A stretch of 64,000 bases of DNA from Nautilus pompilius (Eukaryota; Mollusca; Cephalopoda; Nautilida; Nautilidae), in assembly GCA_018389105.1 (NCBI GenBank), contig JACATO010001005.1, positions 389,001 to 453,000 on the forward strand, read 5' to 3'. Under the pieces are notes generated by a model. The model was given only the letters and a program-made list of their open reading frames with translations. It did not search any database and had not been told where the DNA came from. The position numbers were made by a program, and so were the translations under genes. This document shows, piece by piece, positions 52,519-64,000 of this stretch. Within the stretch, counting starts at the first letter, position 1, and each line of letters begins with the position of its first letter.

Positions 52519-54689
52519 ACCACAACAAATATGCACTAAAAAAACAAAAAATGACAATCAATTATATAAACTCAGGAATTACTTGTTGGCCTCTTTCATT
52601 AACTGACTAAAGAAAATGCATTTTCTTTACAACCAATCAGCATTTAAATAACAAAGAAAAGATGGCTTAACAATGTTTGCAGCCAATCAGCATTTAGGTA
52701 AAAACTGATTTGACTAGGAGTGGAGTTTACCAGCCTGGTTGATAAAGACATTGGGATTAAAAAGCAGCAGTTTTAGTAAAGGAATGAGGAGTACTGCTGC
52801 TGCTTTGATAGGATTACCAATAAAAAAAAAAAAAAATAATATGAAAACCATTAGTTTGGTCTAGTTTAGTTGTTTAGGCATTACAATGAAAGGCAGGAAG
52901 CTGTCACATAAGGCTCCCAGAAACAAAAGACGCTAATCAGTACCAGCTCGTCCTTAATAAATTAAACTAACACAGTCACTCCATTTCTAATTCTAAAGTG
53001 ACAAATGGAGAAAACACTAAGATCAGCTGACATTGTAGCATTGTTCAACACCAGACATAAAATAGTAGTCATTTACAAAGGACATTAAAAAATAAAACAA
53101 AAAATTTGCATCTTTTTCAGAGCCTGTATTTAGTCAGGACTAAAATAAGAAATCACCTTGCTTTATGTTATTTATTAGATGTAATGCACATGCTTAATAT
53201 TACTAAGATTTAGAACAATTTTTTGGAGAGTTTTATATGGAGACCAAAAGAAAACTATAATAATTTAAATTGTGTTGAAGATGTAACAGACAGCGTATTT
53301 TTTTCAAAAAAGCATATACTGTATCTACCAGGGAAGCGGTTAACACTTGTAGGTGGATGGGGAGAGACCAGCATACACTAAACTGATTCTGGTACAAGAT
53401 AGCAGTAACTGGAATCCAGAAACAATTTTTAAAACAGATGCACGTGTCAGGATCTGCTTTTACTAAAGATATATTCCTTTCTCCTATCAACACTTTCAAG
53501 CCTAATAATTTAAAAAAACATTTTAATAAAGGAAAATAAAAAAAAACTGACAGAATTTGGTAAAGTATCATTCTTAAGCTACACTGTCAGGTTGAGCTTA
53601 GGTACTGCATAAAAAATGCATCACATGAAAACCAGAAAACTCTGAGAGAAAGGAAAAAAATGTATGGTGTGTGTGTGTGAGAGAGAGATGCATGCAGTGT
53701 AGGGTGTAAACTAAAATAATTGGCAAAAGCTGTTTGGCTTCTCTTGTTGAGCAAGGTGGTGGTTCCTTAACTCAGGTCAGATTTGAGGTACCAGTGAAGC
53801 AGCATGAGTTAAGTCAGACTAAACCAAAAGTGGGATATAACACCCTAAGCCTGCCACCCCATGGTATCTTTATCCTGGTAAGCATCAATTAAGAATTTCG
53901 AGAATAGTCCACCAATCTCATCACTGAGTGTCCAGATAAAAGCAACTTCCCAGTTACAATTAACTAAATAATTCACAAGCTCTATTATTGAGCTTATATC
54001 CAAATGCTTTCCATCTCTAAAATGGTCTCTCAATCTATGTTATTTTAGTTTGGCCCCCCCCAAAACACTAGCTAGGTAAAGAGGGAAGGGCTCACATGGC
54101 ATTGGAAATAATGTCTAACCCTCCAACTCTGGCCAGCCTAACCAAGAGCACGTGCGCACAGTGGGAACAGGTTTTTTTGTTAGTCCGCTTAGTAATATAA
54201 GCCGTGTTTTCATTTTGAAATGTCACACTTGAAGCAGCAACCTCGAGATGGGAGGAGAAACCTGCTGTAGTTATTAGCTTCCTACCATGTATACACAAAA
54301 CATGGCACAACTATAACACAAAGTTGTTTGCAGTCTTCTTGACAGAAATATAGTATAGTAAAGCAATGAAAGTTTACATCTACTGAGATTCCTTTTAAAT
54401 TCATAGTTTTAAAAAAAATAAACCATGGAGTAATTTAGATTTTTTTTATTGGCAATCTCCAGTGGTCCTTTAAATGGATTCAGGTTTCAGTTGCTTTATT
54501 AAAATCCATCATTCTTTCCTTTTTCTTCTCATAGTTGAAAGATATGTATTGCTGTTTTATCTACTGCCTGTCTTGTTTTGAAATTTAGCTGTAGAATTTT
54601 GATTTCCAACCTAGTTACCTTTTGGTTAAAAAGAATCTTTAATCTGCTCTTTTCTCTTCTTCTTTAATGGTCACCCCTGGTGACTGAAG

Positions 54690-54851
54690 ATGGCCATTCA
54701 CAAATTACTGGTGAACACCTGGGTGCATGAGTACGTCTATAGTGGAGGTAGGAGCAGCTCCATACTCTTAGGTCCAAGACGATCAAACAACTCACTCCAC
54801 AAGTACCAGAAGAACACCGAAAAGCATCTTCTCGGACAAAAGGATCATTGA
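54690..54851 (+). other. Short open frame of 53 codons, unrecognised
   Basis: ATG to TGA, starting MAIHKLLVNTWVHEYVYSG and continuing with a Ser/Arg/Asn-rich, hydrophilic end. The preceding bases ggtcacccctggtgact form an inverted repeat. Composition is protein-like, but I know no family and see no splice context. It could equally be part of a repeat. Confidence 0.2.
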
Positions 54852-56324
54852 ATGTTAAGAGCTGACTTTTACTGTTCGACTTATTTCATGAAAATGGTAT
54901 GGTGTCAGATTCTTATGTTGTGTCTGAAACAATGTTTCTTTCATGTTCAATCGGTGTTTTTTTCACCACATTGCTTACCTCCACAGAAGTTTTAAACTGG
55001 AAATTGAGCCAAAATAAAATATTTTATACTAGTGTTCGTAAATGAATACTTGCAAAGGAAATATCAATTTACTTGATGGTTAAGAAAGTATGCAAAATAA
55101 CTTGGGAAGAGAAAGACAGAGAAACCATCAAAATCAATAGGAACAAAGATAAGTGGCATAGAATCAAAATAGAAATATAAAATTCAAGGACAGATTAAAA
55201 TGGTTCTTCTAGTGGTTTAGTTTGAACCTTTAGATTTATCTAAGAAGAAAATTGAGTGAAAGAGGGCGAGTTAGATATCCAAGTACTTCTGCAATGTGTG
55301 CATGTCGCTTTGATTTAAAAAGTGCATCAATACATTCAGAAATAGAAGCATTCTCTGAATAATCATACGGTGCATCATAGTTTAGTCTGGTGAGGAGGCT
55401 GGCCTAGTACAAACATCTGCTGGGAAGAGTTTCCAATTCTGCACCATGAGGGGTCCACTTGAACCCTTAATTTCTTGACGTGAGAAGAAAAAAGCATATA
55501 GCCTTTTTAAAAGCAAGGTTCACCAAACAGAGCCATGCCCATAGTTCTACATATAAACACATATCCAAAAAAGTATTTTAGATTTTCTTCTTTTCAATTC
55601 AAAAGATGAAAAAAAAAGGCCTAACGTTGTTTAGAGAAAAGGTGATTATTCTATCTTGAGCAATCATAATCTACCTGCCTGAAATAAAATACACTATAAT
55701 GGTATACCCCTAGTATAAACGTATATGACGCTCATATAAGGTTGAGTTAATAAAATGTTATTTTTATTAGCATTTAACATAGCGACTCAGAACGGTTTGA
55801 GATTGTTGCTTGCTTCCTTATCTCAATGTTGTTATTTTCACATAATTTTACAAGGTGATTGGGACATCGCTTAACAAATATATTTCATCATCCCTAACCA
55901 AAAACAAAATAAAATATTTATTTTTTCAGAAAAAGAGAGAGTCAGCCATGATTGTGGACTCGCCAATGAAATACCCCATATTTTATACATAGATCGATTT
56001 ATCGGTGTACAGTTATACGTAAGCAAACATGTGGGGCTGTTAGAAAACCCATTAACATAAAAATTTCTCTAAAATAAACAACAACACGCCTTTCTCCTTC
56101 AAAACCACCTCTTCCTTTACAATGGCGCGTCTTTAATTTTGGCTACCAGTGTAATGTACATTTGCACGCATGCATATAAATGAATCAAAGCAACTGTAAC
56201 TAACATATGCAAAGAATCCAAAAGACAAAATATTTTGAATTTGATCTTATCCTGCAATCAAAGAAACTTACAGAAATACGTCCTTATTGTCCTTGGAAGA
56301 TTTGAAGTCAGAAGTTTGTAAACG

Positions 56325-56349
56325 TGAGAGAGAGAGAGAGAGAGAGAGA
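56325..56349. repeat. (GA)n microsatellite
   Basis: Dinucleotide run. Confidence 0.85.
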
Positions 56350-58201
56350 AAGAAAAACCCTATTTTCAACCTGCAACATTTTTTGCGTGACATGGACCAC
56401 AAGGGGGCGAGTCCATGATCGATTTTTTAAACTCTTGTGCTCTGTCAATCAATCATGCAAATGCAATGCGCATTACTACAAAAGTGAGCTTTCAGTACAA
56501 GTGCACACAGTAAAGTCTACAGTTTTGGGTGGGTACCAGCTTTGTATATGAAATCTTCCAGCAGCTTGGTGGGCAGGAGAATTACATTTCAACAGATGTC
56601 ACAATTCTTTCAGTTTTTTTTTTTTTTTTTAAATATTAATTTATAATTTTATATTCTGATTTATGGAGAAAAAAAAACAAGCAAAGATCTGGTTAATAAC
56701 CCTGTATTACTATTATTTAATGCAGTGACCGACTGCCAGACTATTCCAAAATTGGCCTGTAAGAATAGTGCGCGCCTCTTTGTTTTGTCTTGTGGATTTT
56801 ACCGAACAGTTCCAGCAACTCCCTCCAAAATCATCCATGCCACAGTATATCTATCTGTTTCTAGGCTAACATCACTTCTATCGCATGCATTTGTTCATGC
56901 ATAATATGCACAGAAGCACAAATAGTCTCTGCTTTGTTAAGTTGATGGGACGACAACTACAAGTGTCATTTTATGACCAGTCCCACCAGCCTTCTTGTAA
57001 TGTTAGCCTCAATCAGAGTGTGGGAATTCCAAAAACAGCTGTCAATTTGCTTAATGATGGAAGAGAAGTAACTTCTCTAGAACTGACCAAGAGACCTAAT
57101 GCTGGCTGGGAAAGCAGATAACAAAAACAACTGCAAAAGCAGGTGGGAGGAAGGAGACCTAAGATATTATACAAAACCAGATGCTGGAAACAGTTCATTT
57201 TCAGATTGCAAAGGAAGGAAGGTTAAATGGAAAAGAGAATTTCAGAGTGGCTAATATTTAGCTGGTGACAGATGGTTACAAAGATGCTATGAATAAAACA
57301 AATACAAACTAATAAAAATGTAATGGTCATTCTCATTTTTTTTATTTGCACATAAACATACTGAATACTAGGGAAAGGAGTTTATATGAAATTTAGTGAG
57401 GGGACAGATACCACTACAGTGTTGCTATTTTAACCAGGTTTCATTTAAACATCCCTAGTGTATATATTTATCACCCAGGAAGTGAATTACAAGAGTAATT
57501 AGACAACCCATTCTGATGCAGATCGGTACTGCATATTACAGCGCGAGATTGTGGTTCAAAAAGACAGGAGGAGGAGAATTTCTAAAACTTGTTGAGGGAA
57601 GACAGTTTAATAAAACTTTGCTGTTTTTCAGAAATGTAACAAAGTAAAACCAATTATAAGAAAACCGGTAACACAAGTTTCAGTTGTTTTTTTTAATGTG
57701 CAGCTTTTCAAGAGGAATGACTAAGTGCAGATGAAGGGCCCCCCCCCAAAAGACTGACTGACATCAGCTGGTGACACAGCAATTGGTACAATAGCTAAAA
57801 TACTGGTTCTTTTAAACAGTTGGCTTTCCAGTTTCAGATAATTCTAAAAAGAAAACAACAACAACAAAAACGTTAAACCATGTGACACCCAAATAATTGT
57901 CATCCTGTAAAGCAGGTAAACTATTTAGCCCAGGTCTTTATTGTACATAAATGCCAGTTCCAGCAATGTGCTATTAATCAATAAAGAATAGTAAATATTT
58001 AAAAAAAACAACAACAACATCAAAGAAAATTCAATGCAAGTGCTTTCATGGTTAGTAGTAGACCTTTATATTTTAAGAATTTTTGCTCACTTTTAAGAGC
58101 TGCTGCTTGGGAAAAAAAATGGACTTGATGGCGGGGTAGACTCATAAACAAACATGGTGAAGCATGAGTGGGTCACCAGGATTTAATTGCAGGTGATGTG
58201 T

Positions 58202-58221
58202 GAGAGAGAGAGAGAGAGAGA

Positions 58222-58257
<36 letters not shown>
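58202..58257. repeat. (GA)n microsatellite
   Basis: About 27 GA units interrupted once by tg; shorter GA runs follow at 58435-58443 and 58510-58520. Confidence 0.9.
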
Positions 58258-58261
<4 letters not shown>

Positions 58262-61059
58262 GCTTAGCTTGGAAAAAAAAGAGGAGGCTGAACATAGATA
58301 AGCCCTGGTGGATGGAGCAGTAACAAATAGATGTAGCTTGCTGGAAGGTCAAAGCAGAGGAGTCTCTTTAACATAGGAGGACCATTTGACCAGGCATTTT
58401 AAGTTGGACCCGGCCGGTATCAGGCCACACATTAGAGAGAGAGAGTAAACAACAACAACAAAATAAAACCAACTTTGTATTTATAGCAAATTTTGACTTT
58501 GCAATAACGAGAGAGAGAGAGCAGAAAAACTATGTGAAAGATGTCTTAAGCGTATAGTTTTCAAAGGTTAGTAGTAGTTTTCGTTAGGTAAGTCCGATTA
58601 ATCACAACACGTTAAGTTGCAGCATTTGTAGCTGTTTGATGCAAGATTTGTAATTACTGCTAAATGTATAACATCGCAATGTCAAAACAAATGGTGATGA
58701 TAAAAATATGCAACATCCTGCATTCAGTGATAAAATGGCATTTAAATCATTCGTTGAACTTCACAAAATCCAATTTCGTTCCGAAATACGTTTGATAACA
58801 CACATCTGCGAGCGCTCCCCAGGGCCAACATGGCAGTAATACAAAAGATGGGGAACAACACTCTTCGGTTATTTGTTTCTCTAGCAAAGAAAACCATAGA
58901 TGTAAAAACATTGATGCAATCTCTCTAATGAGAGAAGAATCCAGTTAAGACTTTCTACCTTCGGTTCAGTTAGAACCAAGTAAAGTTGCATTTGGGGAAG
59001 ACCCCCTTTCTTCCCCTCCTGTTTGTCATGGTAGGGCTAAAACTCTTTGATGAAAAACATTTTGTAGGCCAGGGTATATGTACTTTGGCTGGTCGTTATC
59101 TGTTAAACCATAACCTGAGCTTTAATTTGGCCCGTCTATGGAGACAAATTCAAAATAGCTTATACCAAATTAAGATGCAGCTAAAGCTAAAAGCGATACA
59201 TATTTTTTAAAATATTTTTTGACAAAACCTAATTACTGTTGTCTACATTTAAAAGAATATTTTGTCTATAGAGAAATTCACCAAACCCGGCAGCTACTAC
59301 TAAGTAATATTAATCTTTGGAAATATACCTATGCGCTAAAAGAAATTTTTTTGAATTTGGTAATGAAAAATGTGTAATGTGCTCTCTCTCTCTATTTGAT
59401 TTAGTAAACCTTGTATATTGCCATCATTCTTATTAAAATTGCTAGTAGTTATATTTATTACTTTTATTTCAGCTGAAGATCAGTATATGAATGAGTTACG
59501 TGGACTCAATCTAAATCTGAACCCTAGATATACTTATTTAGTGCCTCTGGTAGGACTAATGTAGAACAGGCAACATTAACTCTCAGCATACCACCTGAAG
59601 TGGTCGCAAGGTGTGTTGACTAAATGCGCAGCCAGATCTCTACAAATACTATCTGGTGGTACAGGGGAAATAAAAGCCGACAGAGTACACGGAGGTTAAG
59701 CTTACTTAACAGCATGCAAATTTCACGAACTGTCCATGCTGAAATAGTTATAGAAATTTACTTAAAAACCCACCCCCTTACCAGTGTTTTTCCCCCAAAA
59801 TCTATCTATCTCGCCTATGCTACCAGTCTGTAAAGCAAATATAGTTAACTTTGTAAAACTGGTGGCATTCGTAAGTCATGGAGGGGGAAGGGGGAAGAAA
59901 GTTCATTTGTAGATGATTTTCCATACATTCATATTTTATTGTGCTAATAAAATACGACAATAGAAATTTTCTTTTGCTTTCCACAACTGATCGATGAGGG
60001 ACTGTGTGTATGACTTTAATTTATGCTTCTTCGTTAATTTACAATGGATGGTTTGCTTGGATGAAGTATAAAAAGCCCACAAGACAGGTGTATAATAAGA
60101 CAAGGAACTTGCACCAGTCTTTAAAGCTAACAAAAGGGTGCAACTTGCAGGAATTCTCTCTTTTTTTTTTTTTTAAAAACCATATCGCTTTTCTGTTTGA
60201 TACCTAAAAGACTGACAATATAATGTTACAAGCAATATCCAAAAACAAAGGGTTAAAATGCATTACTGACTTCTTTATTTTACATCAGTGTATCGTCAAA
60301 ATAAGAGATTCTTTGCCTTATGTAAGATTCTTCTTGTCTTTAAAATACAGCGGTTTTCAAGAGCTGATATGAACATATAATTGTTTTTGTACCTAGTGGC
60401 AGACACAGATCAATCAGGAATCCAACTAAGCCCAATCACTCACTCTAAGAAGAAATTCCAACCCCCAAAAAATTCAAGCTGATATTAATATATTTATTTT
60501 TTTTTCACTTCCTTTAAAATTAAAACAACTAAACTTCCCATTTCTCTCTAAAGGTAAATGCCATCTAATACTAACTGCCACGGGGGTCTGTCTGTATTTC
60601 CATTAAATATAAAGCCACTTTTGAACTTTGAGAGCACCCCTCTCTTAAATTCAGAATTGTCTTGTTTCGCGAACAGGCTGCCCACCTACTGTCTCTGTGT
60701 AGAACAAAGTCTGTTTCCAATCATTCTTGCCAGATTCTTTTTCTTAAAAAAAAAAAAGGGGGGGGACAGAGAGAAAAGATTCTGAAACAGTATCAGAAGA
60801 ATAAAAAAACAAAAGCTGGTTCCCCCCGACTTGTCTGTCTAGATGTTAAAAAATTCAAAATAAAAGGGAAGTCACAGCAGTTCAGAGACAGGAGTCGTGT
60901 GTCTGTACAGCATGTAAAGGCGTTAGAAGTGTATTCTAAAACAAACTGAGGTAAGTAGAGCCAGCCTGTTGCAGTAGCATAAATACATAAACAAGCATGC
61001 TGCACTTAAATGACCAAAGTCCTTCCATCTCAAAGAAGCACATTAAGAGAATGGGCAAA

Positions 61060-62464
61060 TTACAAGCGAGTGTCCTCGGTGGATTTGTTGACAGGGGGCG
61101 GGGGTGGCGGGGGTGGCGTGGGGCGTGCCATCCGTGCACTGCCTTGACGATTAAAGCTGTTAGAATTTGAAAGCTTATCTGCAGCCTGCTGCTGACTAGT
61201 TAAACCAGGTCCCACCTCCTTGTTTGTGGTCTCCACATCACGGGTGCCTTGTCCTGCCGTGATCGGCTCTCCTCCTCCAAAGTTGTCCTGGCCTCCTGTC
61301 GACGCTGACCGCTGATGACCCGAGTGTGGAATGACTGGTGGGGGACCTTTCGGTCGTTCTGGTGGTGGCCCGCTGCGGCGGTCCAACAGAGGGTGCGGCC
61401 GTTCCGGCAGCAAAGTTTTCGTCTTTTCGGAGAAATCCTGAGTGCTGGTCGCCGCGTCGCCTTGGCTCCCCAGCGCATTCTGCCGAGGCCATGTCTGGGA
61501 CTGGGAGAGTTTCGAGACGGAAGAGCTCACGGCTACGGAATGTGGTCGCTCAGGGGGTGGAGGTGGTGCTGGCTTCTTCAACAACTTCCGCTGGGTTTTC
61601 GGACTCGGATCACTGCAAGCAGAGAGAGAGAGAGAAAAAAAAAAAATGCAACAGAATGTATCACACCTGGGCTCACAGTCTGGAACCCAACCCTCCCGAC
61701 TGAGAGGGACTACCGACTTCTACTCCTCTAAATTAAAAGATTTAAAACCACTGTTGCGACCGCACAACGTACAAGCCACACCCAGTCCTCCTTAAATCAA
61801 TGATTGTAAGTGAAAGGGTTAACCCTAGCTTTCATGTGAATAAAGACCCTCGCCAGTCCAGCTTTGATGCGCCACTGCTGTATTTATGGACAAAATGATT
61901 ACACAATCCAGCTTTCATCCCACCCACAATCAGCCTGAGGCTGTAATGTAACTGCAGCTAAGAAGCTGTAGAGAAACCTGAATGTATCCACCGTTAAAGT
62001 AAACGTTTGGCATGATCTTGTAAGACAGGTGAACAACAAATTAAAGCATCTGAGCACAAACTCCCAACAATAAATATTTCTTTGATTTGCTGGCTTTGCA
62101 TAAGTCAAAATGACTTTTCACCTTCTTGCATTATTATTATTATAAGATGCTGCAAGAGGTCATCAACTACAGGTAATGTGAACAGAAAACTCTAACAGTC
62201 AATGTTGACTTCAGCTCCGCAGTTTTGTACATTAAATGAAAGTGACAATACCAAAGACTTACATCTCAGGTGGTAAATTAACACTTAAGCTGCTGGCCAT
62301 AACGTTGTTGTTCAAGGGCAATGTGAATGTTTGTATCGCGGGCTGGGATGCTGACAATGTGCTGCCGACTGTTGCTGAGTTTGAGACAGCAGCTACGGAC
62401 TCTGACTGGGAACAGGAACTGCTGGGTGACCCTGCTGAACTGCCAGAGCCTCTGAAATCAATCT
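61060..62464 (-). CDS. Proline-rich protein, C-terminal exons (possible ARHGAP17/44-like RhoGAP; 5'-partial)
   Basis: Two minus-strand exons join in frame: 62464-62263 (acceptor ctctcaacag, donor gtaagt) and 61612-61060 (acceptor gcttgcag after a long C/T tract, stop at 61060). They give about 251 residues. The first is Ser/Thr-rich (RGSGSSAGSPSSS...). The second has several PPPERP or PERP units (LLKKPAPPPPPERP, LLPERPHPLL, RSGPPPERPKGPPP), typical SH3-binding sequence, then a polyproline run. It ends in EDTRL, a class I PDZ-ligand form. This layout of Ser-rich, KKPAP, proline-rich and PDZ-ligand elements resembles the end of BAR-RhoGAP proteins ARHGAP17/ARHGAP44, which act on Rac/Cdc42 at membranes and junctions. 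Without the BAR and RhoGAP exons, which would lie to the right, the identity is a guess; coding status is firm. Confidence 0.6.
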
Positions 62465-64000
62465 CTGTTGAGAGAGGAAAGAGAAAGGAAAAATAGCGGA
62501 TAAAAAACGGCATGACCGTTAACTTAGTAACGAAGCTATCTCAATGGTCTGTGGTACTCGATGAATTTACCCCTCCGTCACACCAAGAATTCAGCTATCT
62601 GTAATCTTTCAAAAGCCCCTTTTTTGTTTTTTTGGAAACAAATTGGAAATTTTGATGCTCGGTGCAACATCTGGCGCGGCACGACAGACTAAATCAGGGC
62701 CTAACAGAGGTTAAGGAATTACCGTCAAGCAGCAAGATCTGTTGTTTATTTTAAAGGGAAAAGAAAAGAAAAGCAACACCCCCACCATAAATTAAGCAGG
62801 AAAAACATTTACGTCAACAGGTCGCCCATCGATGTAAGCAGGCATTAAACCAGATGAAAAAAAAAACAAAACAACAACAACACAATGCTATACATGTTAT
62901 TTTATATAATCAGAGCTATTGTTTGTTTGTTTCTTTAATTTTTAAATATAAAGCGGCCAAACCATCAAACTCTCTGTTACAGTGAGATGGTATGTCATAA
63001 GATTGTCCTCAGATCTTTGTTCACACAAATTTCTGAATGCAAATCTAATCTACAAAAATTTTACCCCCACCACCCAGAAATATCTGCAAGTAGAGAGGCT
63101 AAAACACCGTAAACGCACTTGCGGACATATCTATGAAGAGACGACAGGAATCCGCAAAGCGATTCTGTGTCGTAGAGGTTAAGGAATGTTATTATTTTCA
63201 CAGATGCAAAAGAAAAATGTTAAATGTTAAAAAAAAAAAAAAAAAATCATGAAGAAATGCAGAAGTCTCATAACAGGAAGCTAGTAAGAGCTCGATAATA
63301 CAGTAGAAATAGTTTGATTTCAGATGCAGCACGCACTGACAGATTCGGTATGCAGTGCTTTAACAGAACCACACTAGAAATCCTTTACCCAAGTCTTTGA
63401 CTTAATACCTCAGAATCTCTTGCAATATTTACAAACTACTTGCACTTTCTGGCCAGTAAAAAAATTTAATGCAAGGTTGATGGCTAACCAATGACTTAAA
63501 TCTATTGTTTGTAACATGTAAGGGGAGGGGGGGATAACTTTAAATTAATACAATTAACACCTGCACTATCTATGAATCCTCTAGGATAGTACAGTTGGAA
63601 GGGAAGTGTGCTAATTTGACCAAATTATCTGTGATTATAAGCAGTTGGCTATTCAAACAAGCTATGGCTAGAGAAAAAGCAAATTGTTCTAAAATCAGGA
63701 AGGGTGTAAAAAGCCAATGGCATTGTTTTAAAATTATATGCTGATAAATACAATGTATATATTTAATGTTAACATACTTGAGAAAAAATTCAGCTCTGAA
63801 TAATAACCATATATGCGCATACAATGTCCTGGCCAGTTAAGTTGGAAACCCACATAAATTAAAGTATTTAACCAAAATGTATTTATTTTGGATGTGAATG
63901 TGTGTATGTTGGACATCTAGGTGTACAGATAAACAGTGTGTACTGTCACCAGAAAATTCTCTGATATTTATCTATTTAGGCGAGATCAGTTATAGTTCAT
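62465..64000 (-). other. Intron of the proline-rich gene (right edge)
   Basis: Sequence upstream of exon 62464 on its strand. I see no further exon before the window ends. Confidence 0.5.

Larger units (their letters stand above)
46340..61059. other. 14.7 kb without a recognisable gene
   Basis: Mostly A/T-rich sequence with microsatellites and SINE-like fragments; open frames are short and without family features. The right-hand part is downstream of the proline-rich gene on the minus strand. Minus-strand AATAAA signals, for example at 60493-60498, could end its 3' UTR. Nothing here supports a non-coding RNA gene by sequence alone. Confidence 0.6.

Noticed and set aside
53233-53571. 112-codon minus-strand frame rich in Leu/Phe/Ile/Cys
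   Set aside because: Typical of translated A/T-rich non-coding DNA; no domain, signal or splice context.

Overview
The window is animal nuclear DNA. It has GT-AG introns, A/T-rich non-coding sequence, GC-rich (CpG-rich) promoter zones, microsatellites, decayed mariner and Tc1-like transposons, and tRNA-derived SINE-like repeats. Gene content and protein similarity suggest an invertebrate, probably a lophotrochozoan and perhaps a gastropod mollusc. That placement is inference; no sequence marker here proves it.

Layout. (1) 733-8032, + strand: the 3' two thirds of EIF3L, a subunit of translation initiation factor eIF3, in 14 exons; its 5' part lies off the left edge. Its introns hold a mariner remnant and a possible Tc1-like remnant. 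(2) 8308-23118, - strand: a complete DDX5/DDX17-type DEAD-box RNA helicase gene (copy A), 13 coding exons, about 718 aa with a long disordered C-terminal tail. It ends tail to tail with EIF3L. Its 5' end lies in a G/C-rich zone at 21.4-23.7 kb. (3) 24002-24967: seven copies of a ~131 bp tandem repeat just upstream of copy A. (4) 28191-43798, - strand: a second DDX5/17-type gene (copy B). It has the same internal exon sizes and splice phases as copy A but a C-terminal tail of only about 43 residues. Its first coding exon was not found with certainty. (5) 43.8-45.6 kb: a GC-rich zone shared by the copy B 5' end and the divergent gene EXOSC5. (6) 45599-46252, + strand: EXOSC5 (exosome subunit Rrp46), one uninterrupted coding exon. 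(7) 46.34-61.06 kb: about 14.7 kb with no recognisable gene, rich in simple repeats and SINE-like fragments; part may be the 3' UTR of the next gene. (8) 61060-62464, - strand: the last two coding exons of a proline-rich protein ending in a PDZ-ligand-like tail, possibly an ARHGAP17/44 (RICH) RhoGAP.

How the genes relate: EIF3L acts in translation initiation, the two DDX proteins in RNA unwinding, transcription and splicing, and EXOSC5 in RNA decay and processing. The cluster is therefore mainly RNA metabolism. The most notable features are the tandem helicase duplication with unequal tails, a 72-nt in-frame cassette-like exon inside the helicase core of copy A, a 31-nt poison-exon candidate in its intron 1, short sequence blocks shared by the 5' and 3' flanks of the two copies, and a 210-nt stop-free intron in EIF3L.
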